64,000 nt of DNA. It comes from Streptomyces klenkii. Its GTDB lineage: Bacteria; Actinomycetota; Actinomycetes; Streptomycetales; Streptomycetaceae. The stretch spans positions 124,001 through 188,000 of the forward strand of contig NZ_RBAM01000010.1 in assembly GCF_003626645.1 (NCBI RefSeq), written 5' to 3'. The translations under genes and the position numbers were made by a program. Under the pieces are notes generated by a model, which did not search any database, had not been told where the DNA came from, and worked only from the letters and a program-made list of their open reading frames with translations. Positions 7,576-15,676 of the stretch are shown piece by piece. The first letter of the stretch is position 1, and each line of letters starts with the position of its first letter.

Positions 7576-9759
7576 TCACCGTGTCCGTGCCGACTCGATC
7601 AGCGACGACGTCGACCAGCCGGCGACGAAGGGCACGACCACGGTTCGTCCACCCAGGGAGCTGACCAGCTCGTTCTCGGGAATTTCCATGCCCGAGTAGT
7701 CGCCGCCCTTGACCCAGACCGAAGGCCGCAGCGCGCGGATGGCCGCTTCGGGGGTGTCCTCATCGAACACCAGAACGGCGTCCACGGAGGCGAGCGCTTC
7801 AAGCACGAGAGCGCGTTGTGCCGCCGGCACGATGGGGCGCGACGGGCCTTTCAGCCGGGATAACGAGTCGTCGCTGTTCAGGCAGACGATCAGGCAGTCA
7901 CCCAGCCTGCGCGCCTGTTCGAGCAGCTGGATGTGCCCGATGTGCAGCAGGTCGAAACACCCGCCGGCAGCGACCACGGTGCCGCCTCTGGCACGGACCG
8001 CATCGGCGAGCTCGACCGCTCCGTGGGCGGCCGCCGCGGGCCCGCCGCTGGAGAGCCCGGTCATCGGGCCAGTCGCCGGCCCGGTCATCGCTGAATCGTC
8101 GTCGGGCGGGTCCTCCGGCGAGTGCTCCAAGGACCTGGGACCACCGGCTGCCACGTACGCCGACGCTGCCGCCACCGCCGATGTCACCGCCTCGCTGGGC
8201 AGCCGGCCGCAGGCCAGCATGGCGGCGAGGTGACCGGCGAAGAAGTCGCCGGCACCGCACGGGTCGGCCTTCCGTCCCGCGGCGACCTTCGTGGGCACGA
8301 CCAGCGGCGGCATGTCCGCGTCGGTGAGCAGGACAGCGCCGTGCTCGTGCCGGGTGAGCGCCACCTGGACCGGCCCCCACGCGCCCCACACCGCGCGTGC
8401 CGCCTCGACGTCATCGGACAGCGTGTCGCTGCCCGCGAGGGAGGCGATCACCCGGGCTTCGCGGCTGTTCGGCGTCACGACAGCCGTATGGGCGACCGGG
8501 GCCGCGCCGCGCGGATGCGGGTCCCAGACCAGCGGGGACCGCCGGGCGGCCTCGGCCAGTACGGCACGCAGGCCGGCATGCGCGGCGACGCCTCGGCCGT
8601 AGTCGGACACCAGGATGCCGCCGGCCGCCGTCAACGCGCGCCGTGCCGCAGCCAGTGCCGATTCGCCCTCCCGCCCGACCGGCGGGCAGACGTCGTGCTC
8701 GTCCAGCATCATCAGGGTGCGCCCGGCGGCACGGATCCGCGTCTTCACGGCGGTCGAGCCGTCCAGCCCGAGGTCGACCACCTCGACTCGCGCTTCGTCC
8801 AGCAGCGTGCGCAGCCGGTCGCCGACCGCGTCCTTGCCGAGGGCGGTGACGAGGGTGACCGGGTAGCCCTGTCGCGCGGTCAATACGGCGGCCAGTGCAG
8901 CACCGCCGGGGCGCATGTGTGTGCTGCCACCGGACACGACCAGGGCCGGCTCGTCGGATGCGACCCGCTCCACACGGCCGAGGTGATCGTGGTCGAGGAA
9001 CGCGTCGCCGACCACCACCAGGTCCGGGCGGGCCTTGCGTGCCGTGGCCGGCCGGCGTTCCCTCGCCGGCTCCGGTGACGAAGTAGACGAAAGCGGCGGC
9101 GCGGCGGACGGGGTGGAACCGACGGACTCCGTGGCGGCCGCCTCCGTGGCAGTGGTGTCCCTCGCGGCGGCCTTCGTGGCGCTGGCGTCCCTCGGGGTGA
9201 CGGCGGCATCCACGGCGGCACACATCAGGTGGACCGCCACGAGATGGCATTCCTGCACCGTGGATAACGACCGCGCCGTTACGGTCACCGCTTCGTCCAC
9301 CAGCGTTGCCAACGGGTTGGGTGCCGGTCCCGTCAGCGCCCAGGTCACCGCGCCGGCCTCGCGCGCGGCCTCCGCGGCGCGCAACAGGTTGGGGCTGCGG
9401 CCGGAACCGGACATGAGCAGCACGATGTCGCCCGGGCGCGCGTGGGCCCGGACTTGCCGGGCGAAGACCTCTTCGTAGCCGTAGTCGTTGCTGATCGCGG
9501 TGACCGAAGACGTCTCGGCGTGCAGCGCTAATGCGGATATCGGAGAGCGTTCCGTCCGGAACCGGCCCACCAGCTCGGCCGTCAGGTGCTGGGCCTCCGC
9601 CGCGGACCCGCCATTACCGGCCACCAGCAGGCGCTGGCCTTCCCCGCGTAATCGAGCCAGCCGCGATCCCCAGTTCGCGACTCTGGACAGGTCGATCTCA
9701 CTCAGGGCCGTAGTGAGCTGGTTCAGGTATTCCGTAGCAGTCGAAGTGTCGGCCGTCAT
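7576..9759 (-). CDS. Trifunctional GmhA-HldE-like fusion: sedoheptulose-7-P isomerase / heptose kinase / nucleotidyltransferase
   Basis: A 727-aa protein with three domains. Residues about 1-190 are a SIS/GmhA isomerase (AGNGGSAAEAQHLTAELVGR and LMSGSGRSPNLLRA). Residues about 240-545 are a PfkB sugar kinase (DLVVVGDAFLD, MRPGGAAL, catalytic PCGAGDFFAGH near residue 500). Residues about 590-727 are a cytidylyltransferase-fold nucleotidyltransferase (GGCFDLLHIGHIQLL with HxGH). In E. coli the first step is GmhA and the other two are HldE; a separate GmhB phosphatase is also needed and is not seen here. The linker (about residues 190-240) is Ala/Thr-rich and repetitive. The start at 9759 overlaps the VOC stop as ATGA. 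It should supply NDP-D-glycero-manno-heptose to the GT9 enzyme. The fusion of all three parts is the odd point. Confidence 0.9.
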   Translation of the reverse strand: MTADTSTATEYLNQLTTALSEIDLSRVANWGSRLARLRGEGQRLLVAGNGGSAAEAQHLTAELVGRFRTERSPISALALHAETSSVTAISNDYGYEEVFARQVRAHARPGDIVLLMSGSGRSPNLLRAAEAAREAGAVTWALTGPAPNPLATLVDEAVTVTARSLSTVQECHLVAVHLMCAAVDAAVTPRDASATKAAARDTTATEAAATESVGSTPSAAPPLSSTSSPEPARERRPATARKARPDLVVVGDAFLDHDHLGRVERVASDEPALVVSGGSTHMRPGGAALAAVLTARQGYPVTLVTALGKDAVGDRLRTLLDEARVEVVDLGLDGSTAVKTRIRAAGRTLMMLDEHDVCPPVGREGESALAAARRALTAAGGILVSDYGRGVAAHAGLRAVLAEAARRSPLVWDPHPRGAAPVAHTAVVTPNSREARVIASLAGSDTLSDDVEAARAVWGAWGPVQVALTRHEHGAVLLTDADMPPLVVPTKVAAGRKADPCGAGDFFAGHLAAMLACGRLPSEAVTSAVAAASAYVAAGGPRSLEHSPEDPPDDDSAMTGPATGPMTGLSSGGPAAAAHGAVELADAVRARGGTVVAAGGCFDLLHIGHIQLLEQARRLGDCLIVCLNSDDSLSRLKGPSRPIVPAAQRALVLEALASVDAVLVFDEDTPEAAIRALRPSVWVKGGDYSGMEIPENELVSSLGGRTVVVPFVAGWSTSSLIESARTR

Positions 9760-10241
9760 GCCGGTGCTCCTGCTGTCGGGCGTCCCAGGAAATCGTTGAG
9801 TTCGATGGTGTGGTGGTCCGGATCGGCCACGAATGCCACCGTCTCCTGCGCGATGCGATGCGGCTCGGTGACGATCCGGTAGCCGAGCGCGCGAATGTGC
9901 TCCACCAATGCCGGAACGTCGGCGACGCGGAAAGCGACGTGGTGAGTCGGATGCGGGTCCGGCACGAGGTCTCGTTCCTGCCATAGTTCGACACCCGCCG
10001 GCCTGCCGTCCGGCGCCATCTGGAGGATGACGCGATCGGCCAGGTCGTAGCGCACGACGCTGGACAGCCCGAGTGCGTCGGCATAGAACCGTTCGGCGAC
10101 GTCGATGTCCGCTACGTCCAGCCTGATGTGGTCGAAGGCGGTGACCGAGGGAGCCGCGTTCACACGGTCTTGCGATTCACTGTCCAAGCCGCGATCCTCC
10201 TCCAGGAGTGACGGAATTTCCGCCACCTGATACGGCCGCAT
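9756..10241 (-). CDS. VOC (glyoxalase/dioxygenase-fold) protein
   Basis: A 161-aa protein with two beta-alpha-beta-beta-beta units from about residue 33. The motifs are FDHIRLDVADIDVAERFYADALG and THHVAFRVADVPALVEHI, ending in FVADPDHHTIELNDF, where His and Glu are usual metal ligands. VOC proteins can be metalloenzymes (lyases, epimerases, dioxygenases) or drug-binding resistance proteins. It is the first gene of the leftward cluster and overlaps the heptose gene by ATGA, so it is co-translated with it. Epimerisation of an activated sugar or product sequestration are both possible. The first 30 residues are outside the fold, so an internal start is possible. Confidence 0.8.
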   Translation of the reverse strand: MRPYQVAEIPSLLEEDRGLDSESQDRVNAAPSVTAFDHIRLDVADIDVAERFYADALGLSSVVRYDLADRVILQMAPDGRPAGVELWQERDLVPDPHPTHHVAFRVADVPALVEHIRALGYRIVTEPHRIAQETVAFVADPDHHTIELNDFLGRPTAGAPA

Positions 10242-10917
10242 CCGCGTTCATGGAATCTGACGTCACAGAATCCGAAAGGCACCGGACCGGCACGGTGCCG
10301 GTGCGCGAAGGCAGGTCGGATTCGGCCGTTCTCGTGCTCGTGCTCGCACTCGATGGAGGGAGCGGAAGAAAAGTCGAGCCGGCGTTCGGAGACGTGCCCT
10401 GGGACTTGAGTGAGGGAGAGAGCAGCTGGAGATCGGCCTTGGCGCAGGACAAGCATCTTTTCTTCGTCACCGGCTGGAAATCCTCCGGTGCCGCGCCGCG
10501 GCCTGTCAACCCCCCGGCCGGCTATCGGACGGCCGTAGCGAATACTTACGGTCATGGTGACCGGGCACGGCCCTTGGACCCGCGGGCCGGGTCGAGGGCC
10601 ACGCCATCGACGGATAACTACGAACCGATTGCGACCTGCCGGCTACCCGTGGTAGGACGTTCTGTCAAGTTCCGGGCCGCAGCACAGCCGTCGCGGAAAT
10701 CCACCTCGCCCCGAGCGGGAAACCGGACCGGCGCCACCTGGCAGCTCGGACGTGGCCGATCGCCGAACCCGCCCTGAACTCCGACGCGTTGCCGGGACGG
10801 CTGACAGCCCCCTCAGGATGAGTGCGACCCGATCCGTGGACGGCATGCATGGACCACATGCATGGACCGCATACATGGCCGCATGCACGGACCCGACGAA
10901 CTCGATGGAGTACCACC
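10242..10917. promoter_or_regulatory. Divergent regulatory gap between the two arms of the heptose cluster
   Basis: These 676 bp separate the leftward VOC-led genes from the rightward GMC/SDR genes, and open frames here have no protein-like composition. It holds an inverted repeat with arms 10279-10285 and 10298-10304 (GCACCGG / CCGGTGC), a short CTCGTG repeat near 10330, and a run of imperfect CATGCATGGACC repeats at about 10843-10890 just before the GMC2 start. It should contain both promoters, but I cannot pick -35/-10 boxes with confidence. Confidence 0.6.
10843..10890. repeat. Imperfect 11-13-bp GCATGCATGGACC-type repeats upstream of GMC2
   Basis: Three to four copies of a GCATG(C)ATGGACC-like unit run head to tail and end about 28 bp before the GTG start of the second GMC gene. 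Each contains a CATG palindrome. They may be replication slippage or a multi-site operator. Confidence 0.6.
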
Positions 10918-12606
10918 GTGCCGACAGCTGATCCCTCTCCACACTTTCCCGATCCGCATCTTCCCGAACGGCAGTGGCACGCTCCGGTTCCGGATACCGG
11001 TGACACCGGTGACCCGCACAGCCGGGTCGTCATCGCCGGAGGTGGGCTCGCCGGCCTCGAAGTGGCCCGGCAACTGGCCGCTCTCGGTGTCGAGGACGTC
11101 CTGGTCATCGAAGCCGGACCCGCGCAGGATCTGTTGCACATCCATTCCGCACACAAGCCCGATCAAGCGCTGCGCACCTTCCTCGATCCCGCCGGCGACC
11201 CGCACTTCCACCGTCCTTGGATACCGGAATCCGCCCCGCATTACGCCGCCAACGCCGGTCTGCGCAAGCGCCTCGGCGGGCGCTCACTGTACTGGTACGG
11301 CGCGTCGCTGCCGGTCGAGAACTGGGCGCTGGCCGACTGGCCGGAATCGATCGTGAAAGACCTGCGCGGCTCGTGGCGGGGCGGCGGACCGCTCTACGAA
11401 CAGGTCGCGGCGGACCTCGGAGTGGACCCGAACCGGCTCGACCGGCAGCAACCGGTGCTGGAGCTCGGAGGTTTCCGTCTCGTCCGCACCCCGCAGGCCG
11501 AAACCCGGTTCGGTGACGACGGCCGCTGGTACGCCTACTCCCCTCTGGACCACTGGCGGGACCCCGTAACGGGCGCCGCGTTGGACGGCCCGCGCGGCAT
11601 CCGGTTCCTGTGCGGCACCGAAGTCCTCTCGGTTGACATCAAGGACGGGCGGGCCCGCGGCGTCCTCGTCAGGGAAACCGGCCCGAACGCCGAGCCCCGC
11701 CGGATTTCGGCGGACTCGGTGGTCCTGGCAGCCGGGACCATCGAGAGCAGCAGACTGGCCATCCAGGCGCTGTGCGCCGTCGACCCCGGCCGCCCGCCCC
11801 GCCTGGACGGGCTTACCGATCACATCGTCCAGGGCTTCTTCCTGCGCGTTCGCGACGCCGGTGATGCTGGTGATGGCGGTGATTCCGGTGACGGTGGTGG
11901 CGGTGATGCCGGCGGCGGCAGTGCATCCCATGGCCTGTCGGGCATCGCATCCGGTTCGTACGTGGCCGCATGCGAGGACGTCGTCCGGTCGAACCTGTTC
12001 ATCACGGTTGAACGGCCCGAACCCGGCGTCCTTCTCTTCGACGTGCGGCTCACCGGGGAGCAGCTGCCCGGGACGGGGAGCCGCGTGACGTGCGAGCCGG
12101 GCGGCGCGTACCCGTGGCGCACCACGGTCACGGCGAATCTGGCCCCGGCCGACCGGGACGTCGTCGGACGCCAGCACCGGGTGCTGGAGGAGGTGTGGCG
12201 CCGGCTGGCCGCCGAGTTCGGTCTCACCGCCACGCCCTTGGCTTTCGACGACTTCGACCACCCGGTTCGCACCAACGCGTTCGTGCTGCCGGAGTCGATC
12301 GGCGCGGAAGCGTCCGAAGGGCCGTTCACGTGGTCGAGCCTGCTGGGTACCGAGGACCACGAGGGTTGTACGTTGCCGCTGGGTGAGGTACTCGACGACC
12401 GCCACGCATTCGCCGCCGTCCCGGGTCTCTACGCCTGCGGGCCGGCGACCTTTCCTCGCATGGGCGCCGCCAACCCCTCGCTCACGACCCTGGCACTGGC
12501 GCGGCGCCTGGCCCATTTCCTGGCCGAGACTGAAGCTGCGGCCGAGACTGCGGCCGAGACTGATGACCGGAAGCCGCACCGAGGGACATCGGAGGCACAG
12601 GCGTGA
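10918..12606 (+). CDS. GMC-family FAD oxidoreductase (second paralogue)
   Basis: A 562-aa flavoprotein. The Rossmann motif is VVIAGGGLAGLEVA then VIEAGP, with LRKRLGGRSLYWYG in the middle. The catalytic His is in TEDHEGCTLPLGEVLDD and the Asn in MGAANPSLTTLAL. It is clearly paralogous to the protein at 863-2374 but longer. The extra length is a D/G-rich in-frame expansion near residues 313-335 and an Ala/Glu-rich C-terminal tail. I chose GTG 10918 because GGAG lies 7 bp upstream and the upstream frame is repeat-coded. Its stop overlaps the SDR start, so the two are coupled. A second oxidation step on the same sugar is the simplest role (inference). Confidence 0.87.
   Translation: MPTADPSPHFPDPHLPERQWHAPVPDTGDTGDPHSRVVIAGGGLAGLEVARQLAALGVEDVLVIEAGPAQDLLHIHSAHKPDQALRTFLDPAGDPHFHRPWIPESAPHYAANAGLRKRLGGRSLYWYGASLPVENWALADWPESIVKDLRGSWRGGGPLYEQVAADLGVDPNRLDRQQPVLELGGFRLVRTPQAETRFGDDGRWYAYSPLDHWRDPVTGAALDGPRGIRFLCGTEVLSVDIKDGRARGVLVRETGPNAEPRRISADSVVLAAGTIESSRLAIQALCAVDPGRPPRLDGLTDHIVQGFFLRVRDAGDAGDGGDSGDGGGGDAGGGSASHGLSGIASGSYVAACEDVVRSNLFITVERPEPGVLLFDVRLTGEQLPGTGSRVTCEPGGAYPWRTTVTANLAPADRDVVGRQHRVLEEVWRRLAAEFGLTATPLAFDDFDHPVRTNAFVLPESIGAEASEGPFTWSSLLGTEDHEGCTLPLGEVLDDRHAFAAVPGLYACGPATFPRMGAANPSLTTLALARRLAHFLAETEAAAETAAETDDRKPHRGTSEAQA
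11854..11913 (+). repeat. In-frame 9-nt (Asp-Xaa-Gly) expansion inside GMC2
   Basis: About six units of the form GAY-NNC/T-GGT repeat head to tail, coding DAGDAGDGGDSGDGG. The paralogue at 863-2374 lacks this segment, which lies between conserved strands, so it is probably a surface-loop expansion. Confidence 0.8.
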
Positions 12607-13331
12607 TGTTCGCGGACAAGCGTGTTCTGGTCACCGGAGCGTCGAAAGACATCGGCCGGGGCATCGCGCTCGAACTGGCCGGCCGCGGAGTGACCGTCGT
12701 CGGCACGTACAACACCGGCGCGGCCGACGCGGAGGAACTCCTTTCCCTCGGCGTCGAGGAGATGGTCCACCTCGATTACTGCGACCGGGAGGAATCAGCG
12801 GCCACGCTCGCCCGGCTGGCCGCCGCCGGCCCCTTCCACGGGCTCGTGAACAACGCCGCGGTGATCGAGTTCACCTCCTGGGAGTCCAGCCTGGAATCCT
12901 GGGACAGGGTGTTCGACGTCAACCTCCGGGGCCCGCTGGCCACCGCGATCGCGCTCGCTCCCGCCATGCCGCCCGGCAGCTCCATCGTCAATATCTCCAG
13001 CACGGCGGGGGCGACGGGCTCATTCAACGCACTCGCCTACTCGGCGAGCAAGGCCGCCCTCACCAACCTGACGAAGAGCCTCGCCAACGTGCTCGGGCCG
13101 GCCGGAATCCGGGTCAACACCGTCTCGCCCTGCTATATCGATGCCGACGCGCCCGCGGAATCAGCCGGATTGACTCCGCTGAGGCGCAATGGGTTCCCCG
13201 ACGACATCGCCTCGGTCGTGGCGTTCCTGCTCACCGACGACGCCCGCTTCGTCACCGGCACGGAAATCACTGTGGACGGCGGGTACACGGCTGCCGATGC
13301 GCTCGCGAAACGCGCGTACGACGGGGGCTGA
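12603..13331 (+). CDS. Short-chain dehydrogenase/reductase
   Basis: A 242-aa classical SDR. It has LVTGASKDIGRGIA (cofactor binding), LVNNAAVIEF (the NNAG-equivalent), NISSTAGATG (catalytic Ser) and YSASKAAL (catalytic Tyr and Lys), ending with the family-typical FVTGTEITVDGGY. It should oxidise or reduce a secondary alcohol/ketone with NAD(P). The GTG at 12603 overlaps the GMC2 stop; the ATG at 12606 is an alternative. As the last rightward gene of the heptose cluster it may reduce a keto-sugar produced by a GMC enzyme (inference). Confidence 0.9.
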   Translation: MMFADKRVLVTGASKDIGRGIALELAGRGVTVVGTYNTGAADAEELLSLGVEEMVHLDYCDREESAATLARLAAAGPFHGLVNNAAVIEFTSWESSLESWDRVFDVNLRGPLATAIALAPAMPPGSSIVNISSTAGATGSFNALAYSASKAALTNLTKSLANVLGPAGIRVNTVSPCYIDADAPAESAGLTPLRRNGFPDDIASVVAFLLTDDARFVTGTEITVDGGYTAADALAKRAYDGG

Positions 13332-14222
13332 CCGATCGAAGCGGGCCGGCCGGGGGCGCCTCCTCCCCCAAAGCGCCAGTACGGCGCAGACGACGGCCAT
13401 CGGGGCGGTCATCAGGAGCGTGACCGGTGTGGTCTCCAGGCCCGCGCCCTCGGACAGAAGGATGCCTGAGACGAGGGAGAGGACCATGTTGTTGCCGGCG
13501 TGCGCAAGACTGACGACCCAGACGCTCCCGCTGCGCACATAGAGCCGCACCAGGAGCGCCTCCTGGAACTGGAAGGAAACCGTCCAGGCCAGCAGGCCGA
13601 CGAGGACGCCCGGGAATTCGATGTAGCCGGCGAAAGCCAGCGGGTAGTGCCACGACGCCCAGATGAGGCCCGTGAGCACGGTGGCCTTCGCGGAGCTGCC
13701 GGGAGAGAGACGGGGGCGCAGATAGCTGGTCCAGCCGAACTCTTCGCCACCGTAGATCGGTGTCAAGAGCGGTAGAACGGCCATGAGCAGCAGGACGAAT
13801 GCCCACGCGGGCATGCCGCCGGCGAAGTCCCGGAGCGGGGTGAGGTCCGGGGTCCACAGTCCCAGTGCCGCCGCCAGTCCCATGGTGGCGGCGGTCAGCG
13901 CCAAGGGGCCGAGCCAGGCAGCGGCGTAATAGGGCCACGCGCTGCGCAGCCGCAGGCGCAGGCCGGAATCCGCGAAGCCCTCCTTGGTGACCCAGCGGCG
14001 CACCACGGCCGCCGCAATGGCCGGCATGAACCCGAAGGGCAGCTGTACGAGGGGATTCTCCAGCGACAGGCCGCAGGCGAAACGGACCGTGAAGACGTAG
14101 GCCCAACTGGCTCCGAAGCAGATGACGAGGAAGGCCGTCACCCCCTTCTTCCTCGTCCGGTTCTCTCTCATCCGGCTCTTCTTCATCCCGCCTGATTCCG
14201 GCGACAACGCCTTCGATGCCAT
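13161..14222 (-). CDS. CPBP-family intramembrane metalloprotease
   Basis: A 353-aa multipass membrane protein with about eight hydrophobic segments. It has the CPBP (CAAX protease and bacteriocin-processing) signature: GGEEFGWTSYLRPRL (EExxxR), IWASWHYPLAF (HxxxF-like) and SLAHAGNNMV. These glutamyl proteases cleave within membranes and often give bacteriocin immunity or process exported peptides. ATG 14222 follows a GGGGG stretch, so I prefer it to longer starts. The last 57 codons or so lie antisense to the SDR gene and look like a readthrough tail rather than conserved protein, giving a 171-bp convergent overlap. Function beyond the fold is unknown. Confidence 0.8.
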   Translation of the reverse strand: MASKALSPESGGMKKSRMRENRTRKKGVTAFLVICFGASWAYVFTVRFACGLSLENPLVQLPFGFMPAIAAAVVRRWVTKEGFADSGLRLRLRSAWPYYAAAWLGPLALTAATMGLAAALGLWTPDLTPLRDFAGGMPAWAFVLLLMAVLPLLTPIYGGEEFGWTSYLRPRLSPGSSAKATVLTGLIWASWHYPLAFAGYIEFPGVLVGLLAWTVSFQFQEALLVRLYVRSGSVWVVSLAHAGNNMVLSLVSGILLSEGAGLETTPVTLLMTAPMAVVCAVLALWGRRRPRPARFDRSAPVVRAFRERIGSRVPAVHSDFRAGDEAGVVGEQERHDRGDVVGEPIAPQRSQSG

Positions 14223-14371
14223 GAACGCACCCCCGCTTTCCCCATGTTGTCTGCAAGTGCACGGCAACTTTCGCCGGGCGGGGCGGTCGGCACATCCCGG
14301 TAGCGGGGGAACCCGCATCTGGCTCTTGCGGGGGAAGTCCGCGGCGAGACGCGAGTGCGATACTCCCCGGC

Positions 14372-15676
14372 GTGCGCACGCTCATACCTCCGCCGTTCCT
14401 CGCGGATACCTGCAAAAGCTGGCTCCACGCGTTTCTCGGCGCCGCCGCCGGCCTGCCGGCGCTCGCGGCGGCGGTCCTGGCGGTCGCGGCGGCCCCGGCC
14501 GGCTGGCCGGGGCCCGTACGCGCGGCTCTCTGCCTCGTCGTCTGGTCCGGGCTCTGCGTCGCGGCCGGCCGTCTCCGCGTCGCCCGGTCCGTATCCGTAC
14601 GGCTGGCCAACAGCCTGCTGGACACGGCCCTGCCCGCTCCCGGCCACTCAGTCACAGGAGCGGACGCACAGCCGCACCGCCTGCGCACAGGTGCGTGGCT
14701 CGTCCTGCACGGGCTGCTGGGCGGGGCGTCGATCACCGTCTCCGGGCTCCTCCTCATGGTGGCCGCCGCCCTCCCCACCGCCTGGCTCAGGGGCGGAGAC
14801 AGGATCACCGTGTTCCTGCCCGTGGACGTGGCCGGCGGTGCGCCGGGGCTGTGGACGCTGCCGGCCGCCGCCCTGCTCCCGGCCCTGGCCGTTTGCGCGG
14901 CCAAGGGCGCGGGCTCCCTCTTCAGGCGGCTGGCTCCGCCGCTGCTCGGCCCGCTTCCCGCCGAGCGGCTCGCCGCGCTCGAAGGCCAAGTGCGCGTGCT
15001 GGCACAACGCAACAGACTCGCCCGGGAGTTGCACGATTCGATCGGCCATTCCCTGACCGCGTCCACCATTCAGGCCGCGGTGGCGAAGGAACTCGTGGAG
15101 ACCGACCCCGCTGCGGCCCGGCGCGCCCTGACCGGGCTGGAGGAGGTTTCCCGCGCGGCCCTGGACGACCTCGACCACGTCCTCGGCCTCCTACGGGAGG
15201 GCCGGACGCCGACGTCCCCGCCGTTCTCACTGACCGACCTGCACGCTCTGGTGGACCGGGTGCGCCGGACCGGGACGGATGTCTCCTCCGACGTCACCGG
15301 TGACATGGCGGGCGTACCGGCGACCGTATCCCGGGAGGCGTACCGGATCGTCCAGGAGGGCCTCACCAACGCCTTGCGCCATGGCGGGCCGTCCGAGCCC
15401 GTCGGCCTGCGGGTGGCCGCCACGGCGGCGTGGCTGGAAGTGGAGGTGACCAACCGGATCAACCCGATCAACTGGATCAACCGAATCGCCGATCCGGTGC
15501 TCGCCACGGCTCGTCACCCGCTCGCCGGCCGTGCCCACCGCCGCGGCAACGGTCAGGGCGTCACCGGCATCAGCGAGCGCGTGCACCTGCTCCGCGGGGA
15601 GGTCTCCGCGGGCCCCGACGCCTCCGGCACCTGCTGGCTGCTCGCCGTCCGCATCCCGCTACGGTCGGCGCCATGA
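14372..15676 (+). CDS. NarL-type sensor histidine kinase
   Basis: A 434-aa membrane sensor with four hydrophobic stretches in the first 190 residues and no obvious extracellular domain. The HisKA_3 phosphoacceptor is in RELHDSIGHSLT near residue 222. The ATPase N-box is EGLTNALRHGG and the G-box is GQGVTGISERVHLLRG. An in-frame NRI-NPI-NWI-NRI repeat interrupts the ATPase domain between the N- and G-boxes. The start is GTG 14372. Its stop overlaps the response-regulator start (ATGA), a standard cognate pair. The signal is unknown; the neighbouring CPBP protease suggests an envelope cue (inference). Confidence 0.9.
   Translation: MRTLIPPPFLADTCKSWLHAFLGAAAGLPALAAAVLAVAAAPAGWPGPVRAALCLVVWSGLCVAAGRLRVARSVSVRLANSLLDTALPAPGHSVTGADAQPHRLRTGAWLVLHGLLGGASITVSGLLLMVAAALPTAWLRGGDRITVFLPVDVAGGAPGLWTLPAAALLPALAVCAAKGAGSLFRRLAPPLLGPLPAERLAALEGQVRVLAQRNRLARELHDSIGHSLTASTIQAAVAKELVETDPAAARRALTGLEEVSRAALDDLDHVLGLLREGRTPTSPPFSLTDLHALVDRVRRTGTDVSSDVTGDMAGVPATVSREAYRIVQEGLTNALRHGGPSEPVGLRVAATAAWLEVEVTNRINPINWINRIADPVLATARHPLAGRAHRRGNGQGVTGISERVHLLRGEVSAGPDASGTCWLLAVRIPLRSAP
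15452..15487 (+). repeat. Four 9-nt units inside the histidine-kinase ATPase domain
   Basis: AAC-CNN-ATC type units at 15452, 15461, 15470 and 15479 code NRI, NPI, NWI and NRI. They fall between the conserved N- and G-boxes, in the region of the flexible ATP lid, so copy number could alter kinase activity. Confidence 0.85.

Noticed and set aside
10208..10777. Plus-strand open frame in the divergent gap of the heptose cluster
   Set aside because: Low protein-like complexity and no motifs; the region is better explained as regulatory DNA with short repeats.
1..13331. Aminoglycoside (2-deoxystreptamine) cluster
   Set aside because: No 2-deoxy-scyllo-inosose synthase or aminocyclitol genes; the activated sugar is heptose-type with a GT9 enzyme.
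13267..15069. 600-codon minus-strand frame crossing the CPBP and histidine-kinase genes
   Set aside because: Second half antisense to the histidine kinase and first half an out-of-frame copy of the protease; no family motifs.
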